Shown: positions 1-11,095 of the stretch, piece after piece
How positions within the stretch are numbered: the first letter of the stretch is position 1
Layout: each line of letters starts with the position of its first letter
Assembly: GCA_947632025.1 (NCBI GenBank)
Contig: CANRNN010000008.1
Location: 62,001-126,000 of the forward strand
DNA length: 64,000 nt
Direction: 5' to 3'
From: an uncultured Clostridia bacterium
GTDB taxonomy: Bacteria; Bacillota; Clostridia; Oscillospirales; Ruminococcaceae
Program-made: the position numbers and the translations under genes
Notes under the pieces: model-generated
Database searches by the model: none
Told to the model about the DNA's origin: nothing
Seen by the model: the letters and a program-made list of their open reading frames with translations, nothing else

Positions 1-744
1 GTGGAAGATCATAAGATCCGCGATTACCTCATGTGCAAAAGACATTTCATAAACTCGAAGGGCGAGGCAACACCTCAGCTCCTTTCAAGAGCAGCAGGTA
101 TCGCAAAGGTTGAGATCGAGCGCACAGGCGCAAATAAAATAAAGATCTACATTCACACCTCGAAGCCCGGTATGCTTATCGGACAGAAAGGCGCGGAGAT
201 CGACAAGCTCCGTGCGGAGCTGGTAAAGCTGGCAGGCGGTAAGGATATATCTCTCGAAATAGTAGAGATAAGCAATCCCGATACCAACGCGCAGATAGTC
301 GCGGACAATATCGCTATGCAGCTTGAGGACCGCGTTTCTTTCAGAAGAGCTATGAAGCAGGTCATCGGAAGAACAATGAAGAGCGGAGCAAAGGGAATAA
401 AGACTATGGTAAGCGGTCGTCTGGGCGGCGCGGAAATAGCGCGCTCCGAGAGCTACCACGAGGGAACTATCCCGCTTCAGACGCTCCGTGCGGATATTGA
501 TTACGCAACCGCAAGAGCAAATACCACCTACGGCGTTATCGGCGTAAAGGTGTGGATCTACAACGGCGAAGTCCTCAAGGGCGAAATACGTTCCAACAGG
601 AACGAGCGTTCTGAAAGAAACGACAGACGCCGCAATGACAGAGCAGGCGGAAGAGGTCGCGACGACCGCCGTCCGCGCAGACCCAGAGAGGGCAGAGAGG
701 CAAGAGAGCCCAGAGAAGCAAGAAAAGAAGGAGGTAACGACTGA
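1..744 (+). CDS. rpsC: 30S ribosomal protein S3, 5'-truncated by window start
   Basis: KH-domain S3 sequence; canonical N-terminus (MGQKVNP...) absent so the gene begins upstream; R/E/D-rich C-terminal tail. Confidence 0.97.
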   Translation: MEDHKIRDYLMCKRHFINSKGEATPQLLSRAAGIAKVEIERTGANKIKIYIHTSKPGMLIGQKGAEIDKLRAELVKLAGGKDISLEIVEISNPDTNAQIVADNIAMQLEDRVSFRRAMKQVIGRTMKSGAKGIKTMVSGRLGGAEIARSESYHEGTIPLQTLRADIDYATARANTTYGVIGVKVWIYNGEVLKGEIRSNRNERSERNDRRRNDRAGGRGRDDRRPRRPREGREAREPREARKEGGND

Positions 745-1166
745 TGCTGCTTCCTAAGAGAGTAAAATACAGAAGAGTGCAGAGAGGTCGCCGTAAGGGC
801 GTTGCAACAAGAGGCAACACCGTTTCCAACGGAGAGTACGGACTTCAGGCACTTGAAGCCGCGTGGATAAAGTCCAACCAGATAGAGGCGGCACGTCGCG
901 CCATGACACGTTACATCAAGCGTGGCGGACAGGTGTGGATAAAGATATTCCCCGACAAGCCCGTAACGACAAAGCCGCTTGGCACTCGTATGGGTTCGGG
1001 AAAAGGTTCTCCCGAATATTGGGTAGCCGTAGTCAAGCCCGGACGCGTTCTGTTTGAGATCGCGGGAGTATCTGAGGACGCGGCAAGAGAGGCAATGCGT
1101 CTTGCGATGCACAAGCTGCCTATCAAGTGCAAATTTGTTAAAAAGGAAGACGGAGGTGAGCTTTAA
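744..1166 (+). CDS. rplP: 50S ribosomal protein L16
   Basis: [19 protein letters not shown]...; synteny; 1-nt overlap with rpsC stop. Confidence 0.98.
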   Translation: MLLPKRVKYRRVQRGRRKGVATRGNTVSNGEYGLQALEAAWIKSNQIEAARRAMTRYIKRGGQVWIKIFPDKPVTTKPLGTRMGSGKGSPEYWVAVVKPGRVLFEIAGVSEDAAREAMRLAMHKLPIKCKFVKKEDGGEL

Positions 1167-1366
1167 TGAAAGCTTCGGAAATCAAATATCTCTCGGAAAC
1201 CGAGCTTGAAACCAAGCTCGCCGAACTTAAAGCTGAACTTTTCAATCTTCGCTTTCAGCTTGCGGTAAATCAGCTGGACAATCCGACAAGGATAAAGGCT
1301 GTCAAGAAGGATATCGCTCGTATCAAGACTATCCAGCGTGAGCGCGAGCTTACCGCACAGAATTGA
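1166..1366 (+). CDS. rpmC: 50S ribosomal protein L29
   Basis: Sequence and synteny. Confidence 0.96.
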   Translation: MKASEIKYLSETELETKLAELKAELFNLRFQLAVNQLDNPTRIKAVKKDIARIKTIQRERELTAQN

Positions 1367-1388
1367 GGAAGGAGGATAAGAACTAAAC

Positions 1389-1643
1389 ATGGAAAGAGCT
1401 TTAAGAAAGACCAGAGTGGGCAGAGTAGTCAGCAACAAGATGGATAAGACTATTGTCGTTGCCATCGAGGATAATGTTCGTCATCCTCTTTATAAGAAGA
1501 TAGTAAAGCGCACCATCAAGCTCAAGGCACACGACGAGCAGAACACCTGCAATATCGGCGACAGAGTTGAAATTATGGAAACGCGTCCGCTTTCCAAGGA
1601 CAAGAGATGGCGTTTGGTGAACGTTATCGAGCGCGCTAAGTAA
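1389..1643 (+). CDS. rpsQ: 30S ribosomal protein S17
   Basis: [22 protein letters not shown]; synteny. Confidence 0.97.
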   Translation: MERALRKTRVGRVVSNKMDKTIVVAIEDNVRHPLYKKIVKRTIKLKAHDEQNTCNIGDRVEIMETRPLSKDKRWRLVNVIERAK

Positions 1644-1687
1644 TTGATAACAATTGATTTTGATTCTACGAAAGGAGAAGTAATGCC

Positions 1688-2056
1688 ATGATTCAGATGC
1701 AGACATTGCTTAAGGTCGCCGACAACACAGGCGCTAAAGAGCTTATGTGTATAAGAGTGCTGGGCGGCACGAGAAGAAGATATGCAAATATCGGCGACGT
1801 TATAGTGGCTTCTGTAAGAAAAGCTACACCCGGCGGCGTTGTTAAAAAAGGCGACGTTGTAAAGTGCGTTGTGGTACGTTCCGCTAAGGGATTAAGACGC
1901 GACGACGGCACATATATCCGCTTTGACGAGAACGCGGCGGTAATTATCAAGGAGGACAAGAATCCGAGAGGCACTCGTATTTTTGGTCCGGTTGCGAGAG
2001 AGCTGAGGGACAGAGATTTTATGAAGATACTGTCGCTTGCTCCCGAAGTACTGTAA
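1688..2056 (+). CDS. rplN: 50S ribosomal protein L14
   Basis: [27 protein letters not shown]. Confidence 0.98.
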   Translation: MIQMQTLLKVADNTGAKELMCIRVLGGTRRRYANIGDVIVASVRKATPGGVVKKGDVVKCVVVRSAKGLRRDDGTYIRFDENAAVIIKEDKNPRGTRIFGPVARELRDRDFMKILSLAPEVL

Positions 2057-2072
2057 TGGAGGTGCCGCGAAT

Positions 2073-2402
2073 ATGAATATCAAGGTTGGCGACAACGTTA
2101 TGCTCATGACAGGCGACAAGCCTTCAAAGGGCGGGGACAGAGGAAAGACCGGCAAGGTGCTTACGGTATCCCCGAAAGAGGGAAAGGTCATCGTAGAGGG
2201 GATCAACATGGTGACGAAGCACGTCAAGCCGCGCCAGCAGGGACAGCTCGGCGGACGCGTTCAGGCGGAAAGCCCCATCTACGCGTGCAAGGTAATGCCT
2301 GTTTGCCCCAAGTGCAGCAAGCCTACAAGAGTAGGTCACAAAATCGAGGACGGCAAGAAGATCAGAGTATGCAAGCACTGCGGTGCGGAGCTTAAGTACT
2401 GA
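2073..2402 (+). CDS. rplX: 50S ribosomal protein L24
   Basis: KOW-containing L24; ATG at 2073 after GGAGGTGCC preferred over the longer track ORF (2037). Confidence 0.95.
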   Translation: MNIKVGDNVMLMTGDKPSKGGDRGKTGKVLTVSPKEGKVIVEGINMVTKHVKPRQQGQLGGRVQAESPIYACKVMPVCPKCSKPTRVGHKIEDGKKIRVCKHCGAELKY

Positions 2403-2481
2403 TTCACCCGAATTTGGTCGGATATAAGAAGCACGCGGGCGCCGCGGCTAAAATCCGGCTTCTAAAAGGAGATTTATTACA

Positions 2482-3021
2482 ATGGCAAGAATGAAGGAAT
2501 ACTACAAGGAAACTGTAGCTCCCGCACTGTTCAAGAAATTCGGCTACAAGTCTGTAATGCAGACGCCGAAGCTCGATAAGATAGTAGTGAACGTAGGCTG
2601 CGGCGAGGCTAAGGAAAACGCGAAGGTCATTGACTATGTTATGGCTGAGTTGGGCGCTATCACGGGACAGAAGCCCGTGGCTTGCCGCTCCAAGAAGTCC
2701 GTCGCGAACTTCAAGCTCAGAGAGGGTCAGGTAATAGGAGTCAAGGTTACGCTCAGAGGCGACATTATGTACGAGTTTCTGGACAGACTGTTCAACGTTG
2801 CTCTGCCGCGTGTGCGTGACTTCAGAGGCATCAACCCCAACTCCTTCGACGGAAGAGGAAACTACTCCTTCGGACTGAAGGAACAGCTCATCTTTCCGGA
2901 AATAGAGTACGATAAAATAGATGCCGTCCGCGGTATGGATATAAACTTCATCACTACTGCGAAAACCGACGAAGAGGCAAGAGAGCTGCTTACCATGATG
3001 GGCGCTCCCTTTGAGAAATAA
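2482..3021 (+). CDS. rplE: 50S ribosomal protein L5
   Basis: Sequence and synteny. Confidence 0.98.
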   Translation: MARMKEYYKETVAPALFKKFGYKSVMQTPKLDKIVVNVGCGEAKENAKVIDYVMAELGAITGQKPVACRSKKSVANFKLREGQVIGVKVTLRGDIMYEFLDRLFNVALPRVRDFRGINPNSFDGRGNYSFGLKEQLIFPEIEYDKIDAVRGMDINFITTAKTDEEARELLTMMGAPFEK

Positions 3022-3041
3022 GGCGGAAGGGAGGATAATCC

Positions 3042-3227
3042 ATGGCAAAGAAGTCGTTAAAAATCAAACAGCAGAGAGCGCCGAAGTTCTCCACTCGTTC
3101 TTACAACAGATGCAAGATCTGTGGCAGACCTCACGCGTATCTGCGCAAGTTCGGCATTTGCAGAATATGCTTCAGAGAGCTTGCTTACAAGGGCGAAATC
3201 CCCGGAGTAAAGAAAGCAAGCTGGTAA
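3042..3227 (+). CDS. rpsZ: 30S ribosomal protein S14 type Z (zinc-binding)
   Basis: 61 aa with CKICG...CRICF zinc ligands. Confidence 0.97.
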   Translation: MAKKSLKIKQQRAPKFSTRSYNRCKICGRPHAYLRKFGICRICFRELAYKGEIPGVKKASW

Positions 3228-3363
3228 TCATACCGGCAAAGCACAGCCGAAGGCTTTACCTCGTCGAGCGGGTATAAGACAAAAAGCTCGAATAAAGGCA
3301 AGAATATTTTAGTACGACGGACGGATTTGCGTTCGTAACGGCTAATCTACAGGAGGTAAATGA

Positions 3364-3765
3364 ATGCAGATCACAGATACAATCGCGGATATGCTCACGA
3401 GAATTCGCAACGCGAATTCACAGAAGCACCCCACTGTTGATATTCCCGCTTCCAACCTCAAGAAGCAGATCGCACAGATACTGCTTGATGAAGGCTACAT
3501 CAAGGCATACAAGGTCGTTGATGACGATAAGAAGCAGGGCACGATCAAGATAACACTTAAGTACACAGACAATAAGTCGCAGGTGATCACGGGACTTCGC
3601 CGTGTATCAAAGCCGGGCTTAAGGATCTACTCTAACTGCAAGGATATGCCCAAGGTAATGAAAGGGCTCGGAATCGCTATCGTTTCCACCTCGAAGGGCA
3701 TTATGACCGACAAGAAGGCAAGAGAACTGAACGTCGGCGGAGAAGTCCTTGCGTTCGTATGGTAA
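3364..3765 (+). CDS. rpsH: 30S ribosomal protein S8
   Basis: [18 protein letters not shown]. Confidence 0.98.
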   Translation: MQITDTIADMLTRIRNANSQKHPTVDIPASNLKKQIAQILLDEGYIKAYKVVDDDKKQGTIKITLKYTDNKSQVITGLRRVSKPGLRIYSNCKDMPKVMKGLGIAIVSTSKGIMTDKKARELNVGGEVLAFVW

Positions 3766-3781
3766 TAGGAGGAATAGTAAT

Positions 3782-4327
3782 ATGTCAAGAATAGGAAGAA
3801 TGCCTGTTGCTGTTCCTGCCGGAGTAGACGTAAAAATCGACGGTCCGGTCGTTACGGTAAAGGGTCCTAAGGGTACGATAACAAAAGAATTCAATCATCT
3901 TATGCAGATCTCGCAGGAGGGCGCGGAGATAGTCGTAAAGCGTCCCGACGACGAGAACCTCTCGAAGTCGCTTCACGGTCTTACGAGAACCCTTATCCAC
4001 AATATGGTAGTCGGCGTTACAGAGGGCTTCAAGAAAGAGCTTGAAATAAACGGCGTCGGCTTCAGATGCGAAAAGCAGGGCAAGAAGGTTGTTATGAACC
4101 TCGGTTTCTCTCATAAGGTAGAGGTCGAGGATACAGACGACATCAAGCTCGAAGTTCCTTCCCCGAACAAGATAATTGTTACGGGAATCGACAAGCAGAA
4201 GGTAGGTCAGGTCGCTTCCGAGATCAGAGGCAAGCGTCCGCCGGAGCCTTATAAGGGCAAGGGCATCAAGTACGCCGAAGAAACCATTCGCCGCAAGGAA
4301 GGCAAAGCCGGCAAGGGTAAGAAGTAA
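3782..4327 (+). CDS. rplF: 50S ribosomal protein L6
   Basis: [18 protein letters not shown] at 3782 with upstream GGAGG. Confidence 0.98.
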   Translation: MSRIGRMPVAVPAGVDVKIDGPVVTVKGPKGTITKEFNHLMQISQEGAEIVVKRPDDENLSKSLHGLTRTLIHNMVVGVTEGFKKELEINGVGFRCEKQGKKVVMNLGFSHKVEVEDTDDIKLEVPSPNKIIVTGIDKQKVGQVASEIRGKRPPEPYKGKGIKYAEETIRRKEGKAGKGKK

Positions 4328-4345
4328 GGAAAGGATTGAATTAAG

Positions 4346-4705
4346 ATGGTTAAGACTATTGATAAAAATAAGAGCAGACTTCGCCGTCATAAGCGCGTTC
4401 GCTCTAAGATAACAGGCACTCCGCAGTGCCCTAGACTCAATGTTTTCCGTTCTTCTATGCACATTTACGCTCAGATAATCGACGACGTAAACGGTGTTAC
4501 TCTGGCTGCGGCATCTTCTACCGAAAAGGGCTTCGGTCAGTACGGCGGAAACGTTGAAGCCGCAAAGAAGGTCGGTCAGATGATCGCCGAGAAGGCAAAG
4601 GCAAAGGGAATAACCGACGTGGTATTTGACAGAGGCGGCTATGTATACCACGGCAGAGTGGCAGCTCTCGCGGAGGGCGCACGCGAAGGCGGACTTAATT
4701 TCTGA
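4346..4705 (+). CDS. rplR: 50S ribosomal protein L18
   Basis: Sequence and synteny. Confidence 0.97.
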   Translation: MVKTIDKNKSRLRRHKRVRSKITGTPQCPRLNVFRSSMHIYAQIIDDVNGVTLAAASSTEKGFGQYGGNVEAAKKVGQMIAEKAKAKGITDVVFDRGGYVYHGRVAALAEGAREGGLNF

Positions 4706-4722
4706 TAAGGAGGGAAACAGAC

Positions 4723-5217
4723 TTGGCTAATTACGAAAACAACGAAAACGAGCTTTCCGAAAAGGTTGTCGCTATCAACCGCGTTTCCAAGACAGTAAAG
4801 GGCGGACGCATCATGAAGTTTGCGGCTCTGGTCGTAGTGGGCGACGGCAAAGGTACGGTAGGGTTCGGTATGGGTAAATCCAACGAGGTTCCCGACGCGA
4901 TACGCAAGGGAATTGAGGACGCGAAGAAGAATCTTCACAAGATAGCTCTTAAAGGCACGACCATTCCTCACGAGATCGTCGGCAAGTTCGGCGCGGGCGC
5001 TGTGCTTATGCGTCCGGCTCCCGAAGGTACGGGCGTTATCGCGGGCGGTCCTGTTCGTGCGGTGATAGAAATGGCAGGAATAAAGAATATCCGTACAAAA
5101 TCACTGCGCTCGAACAATCCGTGCAACGTGGTACGCGCTACAATGGCGGGACTTACCGCTCTCAGAACCGCAGAGGAAGTTGCGGCTCTCAGAGGCAAGA
5201 GCGTCAAAGAGCTTTAA
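4723..5217 (+). CDS. rpsE: 30S ribosomal protein S5 (TTG start)
   Basis: [27 protein letters not shown]. Confidence 0.97.
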   Translation: MANYENNENELSEKVVAINRVSKTVKGGRIMKFAALVVVGDGKGTVGFGMGKSNEVPDAIRKGIEDAKKNLHKIALKGTTIPHEIVGKFGAGAVLMRPAPEGTGVIAGGPVRAVIEMAGIKNIRTKSLRSNNPCNVVRATMAGLTALRTAEEVAALRGKSVKEL

Positions 5218-5244
5218 TTTAATGACGTGTAGGAGGGAAAAATC

Positions 5245-5421
5245 ATGGCATTGAAAATCACTCTTGTACGTTCCCTGAACAGCTGCAAGAAAAATCAGAT
5301 CGCCACAGCGCACGCGTTGGGTCTGCGCAAGGTGAATTCCGAAACGACACAGCCCGATAACGAGGCTACGAAAGGTAAAATCAAGACTATCGCTCACCTG
5401 GTAAAGGTTGAAGAGGTTTGA
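5245..5421 (+). CDS. rpmD: 50S ribosomal protein L30 (58 aa, below track cutoff)
   Basis: Read manually: MALKITLVRSLNSCKKNQIATAHALGLRKVN...; GGAGGG RBS; between rpsE and rplO. Confidence 0.95.
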   Translation: MALKITLVRSLNSCKKNQIATAHALGLRKVNSETTQPDNEATKGKIKTIAHLVKVEEV

Positions 5422-5467
5422 TTATACGACGATTGAACATTAAAATTTACCTAGGGGGTGCAAAGAA

Positions 5468-5911
5468 ATGAAGCTTCACGAATTACAGCCCGCGGCGGGT
5501 TCTGTAAAGGACGTTAAGCGCATTGGCCGCGGTCACGGTTCGGGACAGGGCAAGACCGCAGGCAAAGGACACAAGGGTCAGAAGGCACGCTCCGGCGGCT
5601 CGATAAGACCCGGATTTGAGGGCGGTCAGATGCCGCTCCAGAGAAGAATGCCGAAGAGAGGATTCAACAACATCTTCGCTAAGGAATTCGCGGCAGTAAA
5701 CGTAAGCGAGCTTGAGAAGAGATTCGAGAGCGGAGCGGTCGTTGACGCGGAAAGCCTTGTAGCGTCAGGCGCAGTCAAGGACGCAAAGGACGGCATTAAG
5801 ATCCTCGGCAACGGAGAGCTTACAAAGAGCCTTACCGTTAAGGCAGTCAAGTTCACCGAAACGGCGAAGGAGAAAATTGAAAAGGCAGGCGGAAAGGCAG
5901 AGGTGGTTTAA
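5468..5911 (+). CDS. rplO: 50S ribosomal protein L15
   Basis: [38 protein letters not shown]. Confidence 0.98.
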   Translation: MKLHELQPAAGSVKDVKRIGRGHGSGQGKTAGKGHKGQKARSGGSIRPGFEGGQMPLQRRMPKRGFNNIFAKEFAAVNVSELEKRFESGAVVDAESLVASGAVKDAKDGIKILGNGELTKSLTVKAVKFTETAKEKIEKAGGKAEVV

Positions 5912-7269
5912 TGAACGGTATGCTTACGGTCTTTCGCAACGCGTGGATCGACACGCAGCTGCGCAAAAAGATCTTGTATACACTGTTTATCCTCATACTG
6001 TTCCGTCTGGGATCCAGCATTTTTGTTCCGTATCTTAACAACAACGCGATAACTACGATGATATCGGGAGCGTCACTGTTAAATTACCTTGATGTAATGA
6101 CGGGCGGCGCACTCGGAAAAGGCACACTGCTTGCAATGTCGATCTCACCGTACATCAACGCGTCTATCATCATTCAGCTTCTTACGGTAGCGATACCGCC
6201 TCTCGAAAAGCTCCAGAAGGAGGGCGAAGAGGGCAGGAAGAAGCTGAATACCATAACGAAGCTGACGTCGCTCGGAATCGCAATTCTTCAAGCGACAGCG
6301 TTCTATTTCACATTGAGGAACGGCGCGACGGACAGCAACAACAATCACGTTGCGATACTTCGCTACGGCGATGTTTACGATTCTTCGTCGGATATGTTTT
6401 CGATAATATTGTCGGCGATCACGATAATCGCCTGCTTCGTCGCGGGAGCGTCGGTCATCATATGGCTCGGCGACCGAATAAACGAAAAAGGCGTCGGAAA
6501 CGGTATCTCAATGATCCTCTTTACGGGAATCGTCGCAAGACTTCCCGATACGATCGGAGAATTTTACGCGCTGTGCAAGTCGGATATGAAGAACATCTTC
6601 TTTGTGCTTGCGGTGATCGTGATTTTCGCGGCAATGGTGTGGTTCGTTATATTCATGACGAACGCCGAGCGCCGTATCCCCGTACAGTACGCTAAACGCG
6701 TCGTGGGACGCAAGATGTACGGCGGACAAAGCACACATATTCCGATAAAGGTAGCAATGTCGGGCGTTATGCCCATCATCTTCGCGATGTCGCTTATGAG
6801 CCTGCCGCAGACGATACTGCTTTTCTTCGGCATCAGAGGCGACAACTCGACGGATCATACGTTCTGGGAGGGCGTGGCAAGATTCTTCTCGACGACTTCG
6901 CCCGCGTATGCGATAATCTATTTCGTGCTGATAATCGCATTCAACTATTTCTATGTCGCGATAAGCTACAATCCTATCGAGATCGCAAACAACCTGAAGA
7001 AAAACAACGGCGCTATACCCGGATATCGTCCCGGAAAGCCGACATCTGATTTCATTTACAATTCGTTGAATAAGATCACGCTTATCGGCGCTATTTTCCT
7101 CGGTATAATCGCGATATTCCCTATCATTCTCTCGTGGATAAACCGCGACTTCTCGAATTTGTCCCTGGGCGGTACCTCGCTGCTTATCATCGTCGGCGTG
7201 GCGCTCGAAACGGTTCGTTCGCTCGAAAGCCAGATCATGATGCGTCATCACCCCGGCTTCCTCGATTGA
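5911..7269 (+). CDS. secY: Preprotein translocase subunit SecY
   Basis: Multi-TM SecY sequence; synteny. Confidence 0.98.
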   Translation: MNGMLTVFRNAWIDTQLRKKILYTLFILILFRLGSSIFVPYLNNNAITTMISGASLLNYLDVMTGGALGKGTLLAMSISPYINASIIIQLLTVAIPPLEKLQKEGEEGRKKLNTITKLTSLGIAILQATAFYFTLRNGATDSNNNHVAILRYGDVYDSSSDMFSIILSAITIIACFVAGASVIIWLGDRINEKGVGNGISMILFTGIVARLPDTIGEFYALCKSDMKNIFFVLAVIVIFAAMVWFVIFMTNAERRIPVQYAKRVVGRKMYGGQSTHIPIKVAMSGVMPIIFAMSLMSLPQTILLFFGIRGDNSTDHTFWEGVARFFSTTSPAYAIIYFVLIIAFNYFYVAISYNPIEIANNLKKNNGAIPGYRPGKPTSDFIYNSLNKITLIGAIFLGIIAIFPIILSWINRDFSNLSLGGTSLLIIVGVALETVRSLESQIMMRHHPGFLD

Positions 7270-7301
7270 TAAGAGCCTGTAACTGAATGAGGTAAAAAGT
7301 T

Positions 7302-7934
7302 ATGAATATGATTTTTCTAGGCGCACCGGGCGCAGGCAAGGGAACTCAGGCGGAAGTGGTATGCAGAGAGCTGAATATCCCCGCTCTTTCAACGGGCAAT
7401 ATGCTGCGTGAGGCTGTGAAGAACGGTACTCCCGCGGGACTTGCGGCTAAGGATTATATGGACAGGGGCGACCTTGTCCCCGATGAGATAGTTATCGGAA
7501 TACTCAAGGACAGGATCGCCAAGGACGACGCTAAAAACGGCTTTATTCTCGATGGTTTCCCCAGAACGGTAGCTCAGGCGGAGGCTCTCGAAAATATGGG
7601 AGTGAGAATTGACAAGGTCATCGAGATCGACGTTCCCGACGAGGCTATTACAGCAAGAATGTCGGGCAGACGCGTGTGCGAAGGCTGCGGAAACTCCTAC
7701 CACATCAAGTTCAAACCCACAAAAGTGGAGGGCATCTGCGACGCGTGCGGCGCAAAGGTCGTCCAGAGAATAGACGACAAGCCCGAAACCGTTCAGGCAA
7801 GACTTAAGACCTATCACGAAAAAACAGCTCCGCTTAAGGACTACTATAAGTCCCGCGGAAAGCTGGTGACAGTTCAGGGTCAGAACGAGATCGAAGAAAC
7901 CTCGCGGCTGACACTGGCGGCTATCAAGGGTTAA
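7302..7934 (+). CDS. adk: Adenylate kinase with zinc-binding LID
   Basis: GAPGAGKGTQA; CEGCG...CDACG LID. Confidence 0.98.
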   Translation: MNMIFLGAPGAGKGTQAEVVCRELNIPALSTGNMLREAVKNGTPAGLAAKDYMDRGDLVPDEIVIGILKDRIAKDDAKNGFILDGFPRTVAQAEALENMGVRIDKVIEIDVPDEAITARMSGRRVCEGCGNSYHIKFKPTKVEGICDACGAKVVQRIDDKPETVQARLKTYHEKTAPLKDYYKSRGKLVTVQGQNEIEETSRLTLAAIKG

Positions 7935-7957
7935 GCCCTTATTCAGGAAGAAAATCA

Positions 7958-8713
7958 ATGATCCAGATAAAGAATCCGACCGAGCTTAAGGGTATGATGA
8001 AAGCGGGCGAGCTTGCAGCGCAGGCTCTGGCGCTCGCGGGGAAGCACGCCGTGCCGGGGATCTCTACATGGGAGCTTGACAGGATCGTCAACGACTTCGT
8101 GGTTTCCAGAGGCGGTCATTCCCCCTGCAAAGGTTACGGGGGATTTCCCGGACATAACTGTTTTTCGGTAAACGAGGAGCTTATACACGGGATACCTTCC
8201 AAGAAAAAGATCCTGAAAGAAGGGGATATCCTTTCCTGCGACATCGTAGCCGAGCTTAACGGCTTTATGGGCGACAACACCAAGACCTTCAAGGTCGGAA
8301 AGGTATCCGAAGAGGCAGAACGGCTGCTGAAATTCACCGAAGAGGCACTCTATAAGGGAATCTCAATGGCAGTCGAGGGCAACCGCATAGGCGATATTTC
8401 TCACGCTATCCAAACACACGTGGAATCGGGCGGATACGCCTGCGCCGAGAAGTTCATCGGTCACGGGATAGGACGAGAAATGCACGAGGATCCGGAGGTC
8501 CCCAACGAGGGAAAGGCGGGTCACGGACCGAGATTGCTTGCGGGTATGACAATAGCCGTCGAGCCGATGGTAAATTCCCACTCAGGACGGGTGAATATCT
8601 TAGGCGACAAGTGGACGGTAGTAACGACGGACGGTAGCCTTTCCTGCCACTTCGAGCATACTATCGCCATCACGACGGGCGAACCCGTTATTTTGACATT
8701 GGAGAGCCACTGA
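7958..8713 (+). CDS. map: Type I methionine aminopeptidase
   Basis: M24 family sequence; adk-map order. Confidence 0.97.
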   Translation: MIQIKNPTELKGMMKAGELAAQALALAGKHAVPGISTWELDRIVNDFVVSRGGHSPCKGYGGFPGHNCFSVNEELIHGIPSKKKILKEGDILSCDIVAELNGFMGDNTKTFKVGKVSEEAERLLKFTEEALYKGISMAVEGNRIGDISHAIQTHVESGGYACAEKFIGHGIGREMHEDPEVPNEGKAGHGPRLLAGMTIAVEPMVNSHSGRVNILGDKWTVVTTDGSLSCHFEHTIAITTGEPVILTLESH

Positions 8714-8973
8714 TGGATATTCGCGTCGGAAGAGTGGTCATAAGCGCAGCAGGTCACGACAGCGGAAGATTTATGCTGGTGACAGGCGTTGAAAACGGCT
8801 TCATTTATGTAGCCGACGGGAAGGAGCGAAAGCTTTCTTCCCCGAAAAAAAAGAATATTCGGCACGTCCGTGCGACCAAGGGCTTTATAGAGCCTGAGGG
8901 ACTGACGGACAAAAGACTGCGGCAGACGCTGAGAGCGTTCGCCAACAGAAGCACTTCAGAGGAGAGTGAATAG
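8713..8973 (+). CDS. KOW-domain RNA-binding protein (L14e-like)
   Basis: [23 protein letters not shown]; position between map and infA. Confidence 0.85.
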   Translation: MDIRVGRVVISAAGHDSGRFMLVTGVENGFIYVADGKERKLSSPKKKNIRHVRATKGFIEPEGLTDKRLRQTLRAFANRSTSEESE

Positions 8974-8974
8974 C

Positions 8975-9193
8975 TTGTCTAAAGAAGATGTATTGGAAGT
9001 AGAGGGAACGATCCTCGAAGCTCTGCCGAACGCTCAGTTCAAGGTGGAGCTTACGAACGGACACCAGATCTTAGCGCACATCAGCGGCAAGCTGAGAATG
9101 AATTACATTCGTATTTTGCCGGGCGATAAGGTCACAGTGGAAATGTCACCCTACGACCTTACAAAGGGCAGGATCACATGGCGCGCAAAGTGA
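8975..9193 (+). CDS. infA: Translation initiation factor IF-1 (TTG start)
   Basis: [28 protein letters not shown] at 8975 with upstream GGAGAG. Confidence 0.96.
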   Translation: MSKEDVLEVEGTILEALPNAQFKVELTNGHQILAHISGKLRMNYIRILPGDKVTVEMSPYDLTKGRITWRAK

Positions 9194-9252
9194 TCAAGTG
9201 ATACAGGTGACTGCCGCAATCAGTTTTTACACCTTAAAAGGAGGGTATTTCA

Positions 9253-9366
9253 ATGAAAGTAAGACCTTCGGTAAAGCCCATGTGCGACAAGTGCAAGGTC
9301 ATAAAGCGCAAGGGCAAAGTTATGGTAATCTGTGTTGAACCCAAACACAAGCAAAGACAGGGTTGA
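9253..9366 (+). CDS. rpmJ: 50S ribosomal protein L36 (37 aa, zinc type)
   Basis: Read manually: [37 protein letters not shown]. Confidence 0.97.
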   Translation: MKVRPSVKPMCDKCKVIKRKGKVMVICVEPKHKQRQG

Positions 9367-9395
9367 TCCCTATTCCGAACAGAGGAGGAAAAATA

Positions 9396-9767
9396 ATGGC
9401 AAGAATTGCTGGTGTGGACCTGCCAAAGGAAAAGCGCGTAGAAATAGGACTTACCTACGTTTACGGCATCGGCAGAAAGTCCGCGAATGATATTCTGGCA
9501 AAGGCGGGAGTAAATCCCGATACCCGCGTCAAGGATCTGACCGACGACGAGGAAACCAAGATCCGTGAGGTTATCGACAAGGACGGCTATGTTGTAGAGG
9601 GCGACCTGAGAAGAATGGTAGCACTCAATATCAAGCGCCTTGTTGAAATCAACTGCTACCGCGGAACTCGTCACCGCAAGGGACTTCCCGTGCGCGGTCA
9701 GCGTACCAAGACCAACGCCAGAACACGCAAGGGTCCGAAAAAGACTATCGCAAACAAGAAGAAGTAA
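9396..9767 (+). CDS. rpsM: 30S ribosomal protein S13
   Basis: [29 protein letters not shown] 9396 preferred over track start 9363. Confidence 0.98.
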   Translation: MARIAGVDLPKEKRVEIGLTYVYGIGRKSANDILAKAGVNPDTRVKDLTDDEETKIREVIDKDGYVVEGDLRRMVALNIKRLVEINCYRGTRHRKGLPVRGQRTKTNARTRKGPKKTIANKKK

Positions 9768-9788
9768 ACAGAAAGGCGGTTATATAAA

Positions 9789-10184
9789 ATGGCACAGGCT
9801 AAGAAACAAGTCGTTCGCAGACGCCGTGAGCGCAAGAACGTCGAAAACGGCGCGGCTCATATCCAGTCTACGTTCAACAATACTATCGTCACCATCACCG
9901 ACCTTCAGGGAAACGCTCTGTCGTGGGCTTCCGCGGGCGGACTCGGCTTCAGAGGTTCGAGAAAATCCACCCCTTTCGCGGCACAGACGGCAGCGGACGT
10001 TGCGGCAAAGGCGGCAATGGAACACGGCTTAAAGACCGTTGAGGTCTATGTAAAGGGTCCGGGTCAGGGACGTGAGGCAGCTATACGCGCACTTCAGGCA
10101 GCAGGTCTTGAGGTAAAGCTCATAAAGGACGTAACGCCTATCCCCCACAACGGATGCCGTCCCCCCAAGAGAAGAAGAGTCTGA
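9789..10184 (+). CDS. rpsK: 30S ribosomal protein S11
   Basis: Sequence and synteny. Confidence 0.98.
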   Translation: MAQAKKQVVRRRRERKNVENGAAHIQSTFNNTIVTITDLQGNALSWASAGGLGFRGSRKSTPFAAQTAADVAAKAAMEHGLKTVEVYVKGPGQGREAAIRALQAAGLEVKLIKDVTPIPHNGCRPPKRRRV

Positions 10185-10285
10185 AAGAAACGGCTTTTAC
10201 AGGAAACTAACAAGTCAAGCGCAACGTTTGCTTGACGTCGGAATTCAATATCCGATATTATTTTGATTAACGGAGGAATTATATT

Positions 10286-10891
10286 ATGGCAGTAAATCGC
10301 GACCCGATTTTGAAAAAGTGCAGAAGTCTTGATATCAGCCCCGCAGTACTGGGGTATTCCGAGAACAAGAAGTCTAAGAGATTCGCAAAGGATAAGAACC
10401 GTCAGAAGAAAGTTTCCGAGTACGGTCAGCAGCTGAAGGAAAAGCAGAAGCTGAAATTCGTATACGGCGTTCTCGAAAAGCAGTTCTATCACTATTATGA
10501 GCTTGCAACAAAGGAAGAGGGCATCGCCGGCGAAAACCTTTTAAGACTTCTGGAGTCCCGTCTTGACAACATCGTTTTCAGAATGGGTCTGGCAACTACA
10601 CGCCGCGAAGCTCGCCAGCTTGTAACTCACGGTCATTTCTGTGTGAACGGCAAGAGAGTTGATATACCCTCTTACAGAGTTAGAGTAGGCGATACGGTTT
10701 CCCTCAAAGAACAAAGCAAGAAGAGCAAGAAGTTTGAGCAGATAGCGGAAGTTGCGGGCGGAAGGCTTACCCCCATGTGGCTTGACGTCGATAAGGAAAA
10801 GCAGTCCGCAAAGGTTACTCGTCCGTTCCAGCGCGATGATCTCGACTTCGAGATCGCCGAGCATTTGATTATCGAGCTGTATTCTAAATAA
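10286..10891 (+). CDS. rpsD: 30S ribosomal protein S4
   Basis: S4 sequence, in alpha operon. Confidence 0.97.
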   Translation: MAVNRDPILKKCRSLDISPAVLGYSENKKSKRFAKDKNRQKKVSEYGQQLKEKQKLKFVYGVLEKQFYHYYELATKEEGIAGENLLRLLESRLDNIVFRMGLATTRREARQLVTHGHFCVNGKRVDIPSYRVRVGDTVSLKEQSKKSKKFEQIAEVAGGRLTPMWLDVDKEKQSAKVTRPFQRDDLDFEIAEHLIIELYSK

Positions 10892-11095
10892 TTGCTTCTC
10901 AGCATACAGATATTTAGTGCGGTTATTTTTAATTCATACTTGCGTTTTGCGTTTGAGAGCCGTCAGATGTGTCAATACTTCTGTTAAAACGGCAGTTGAG
11001 TATGAATTAAAATTAACATCGGATACAGCATAGCACAGGATAATTAAAGTTAGCCGAAAGGCTTGTAACGGAAAAGCTATCGGGAGGGTTACCAA

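Noticed and set aside
3785-4651. 288-aa minus-strand ORF opposite rplF/rplR
   Set aside because: Shadow ORF opposite strongly supported ribosomal genes; same applies to other antisense track ORFs in 0-12 kb and across purL, secY and tsaD.
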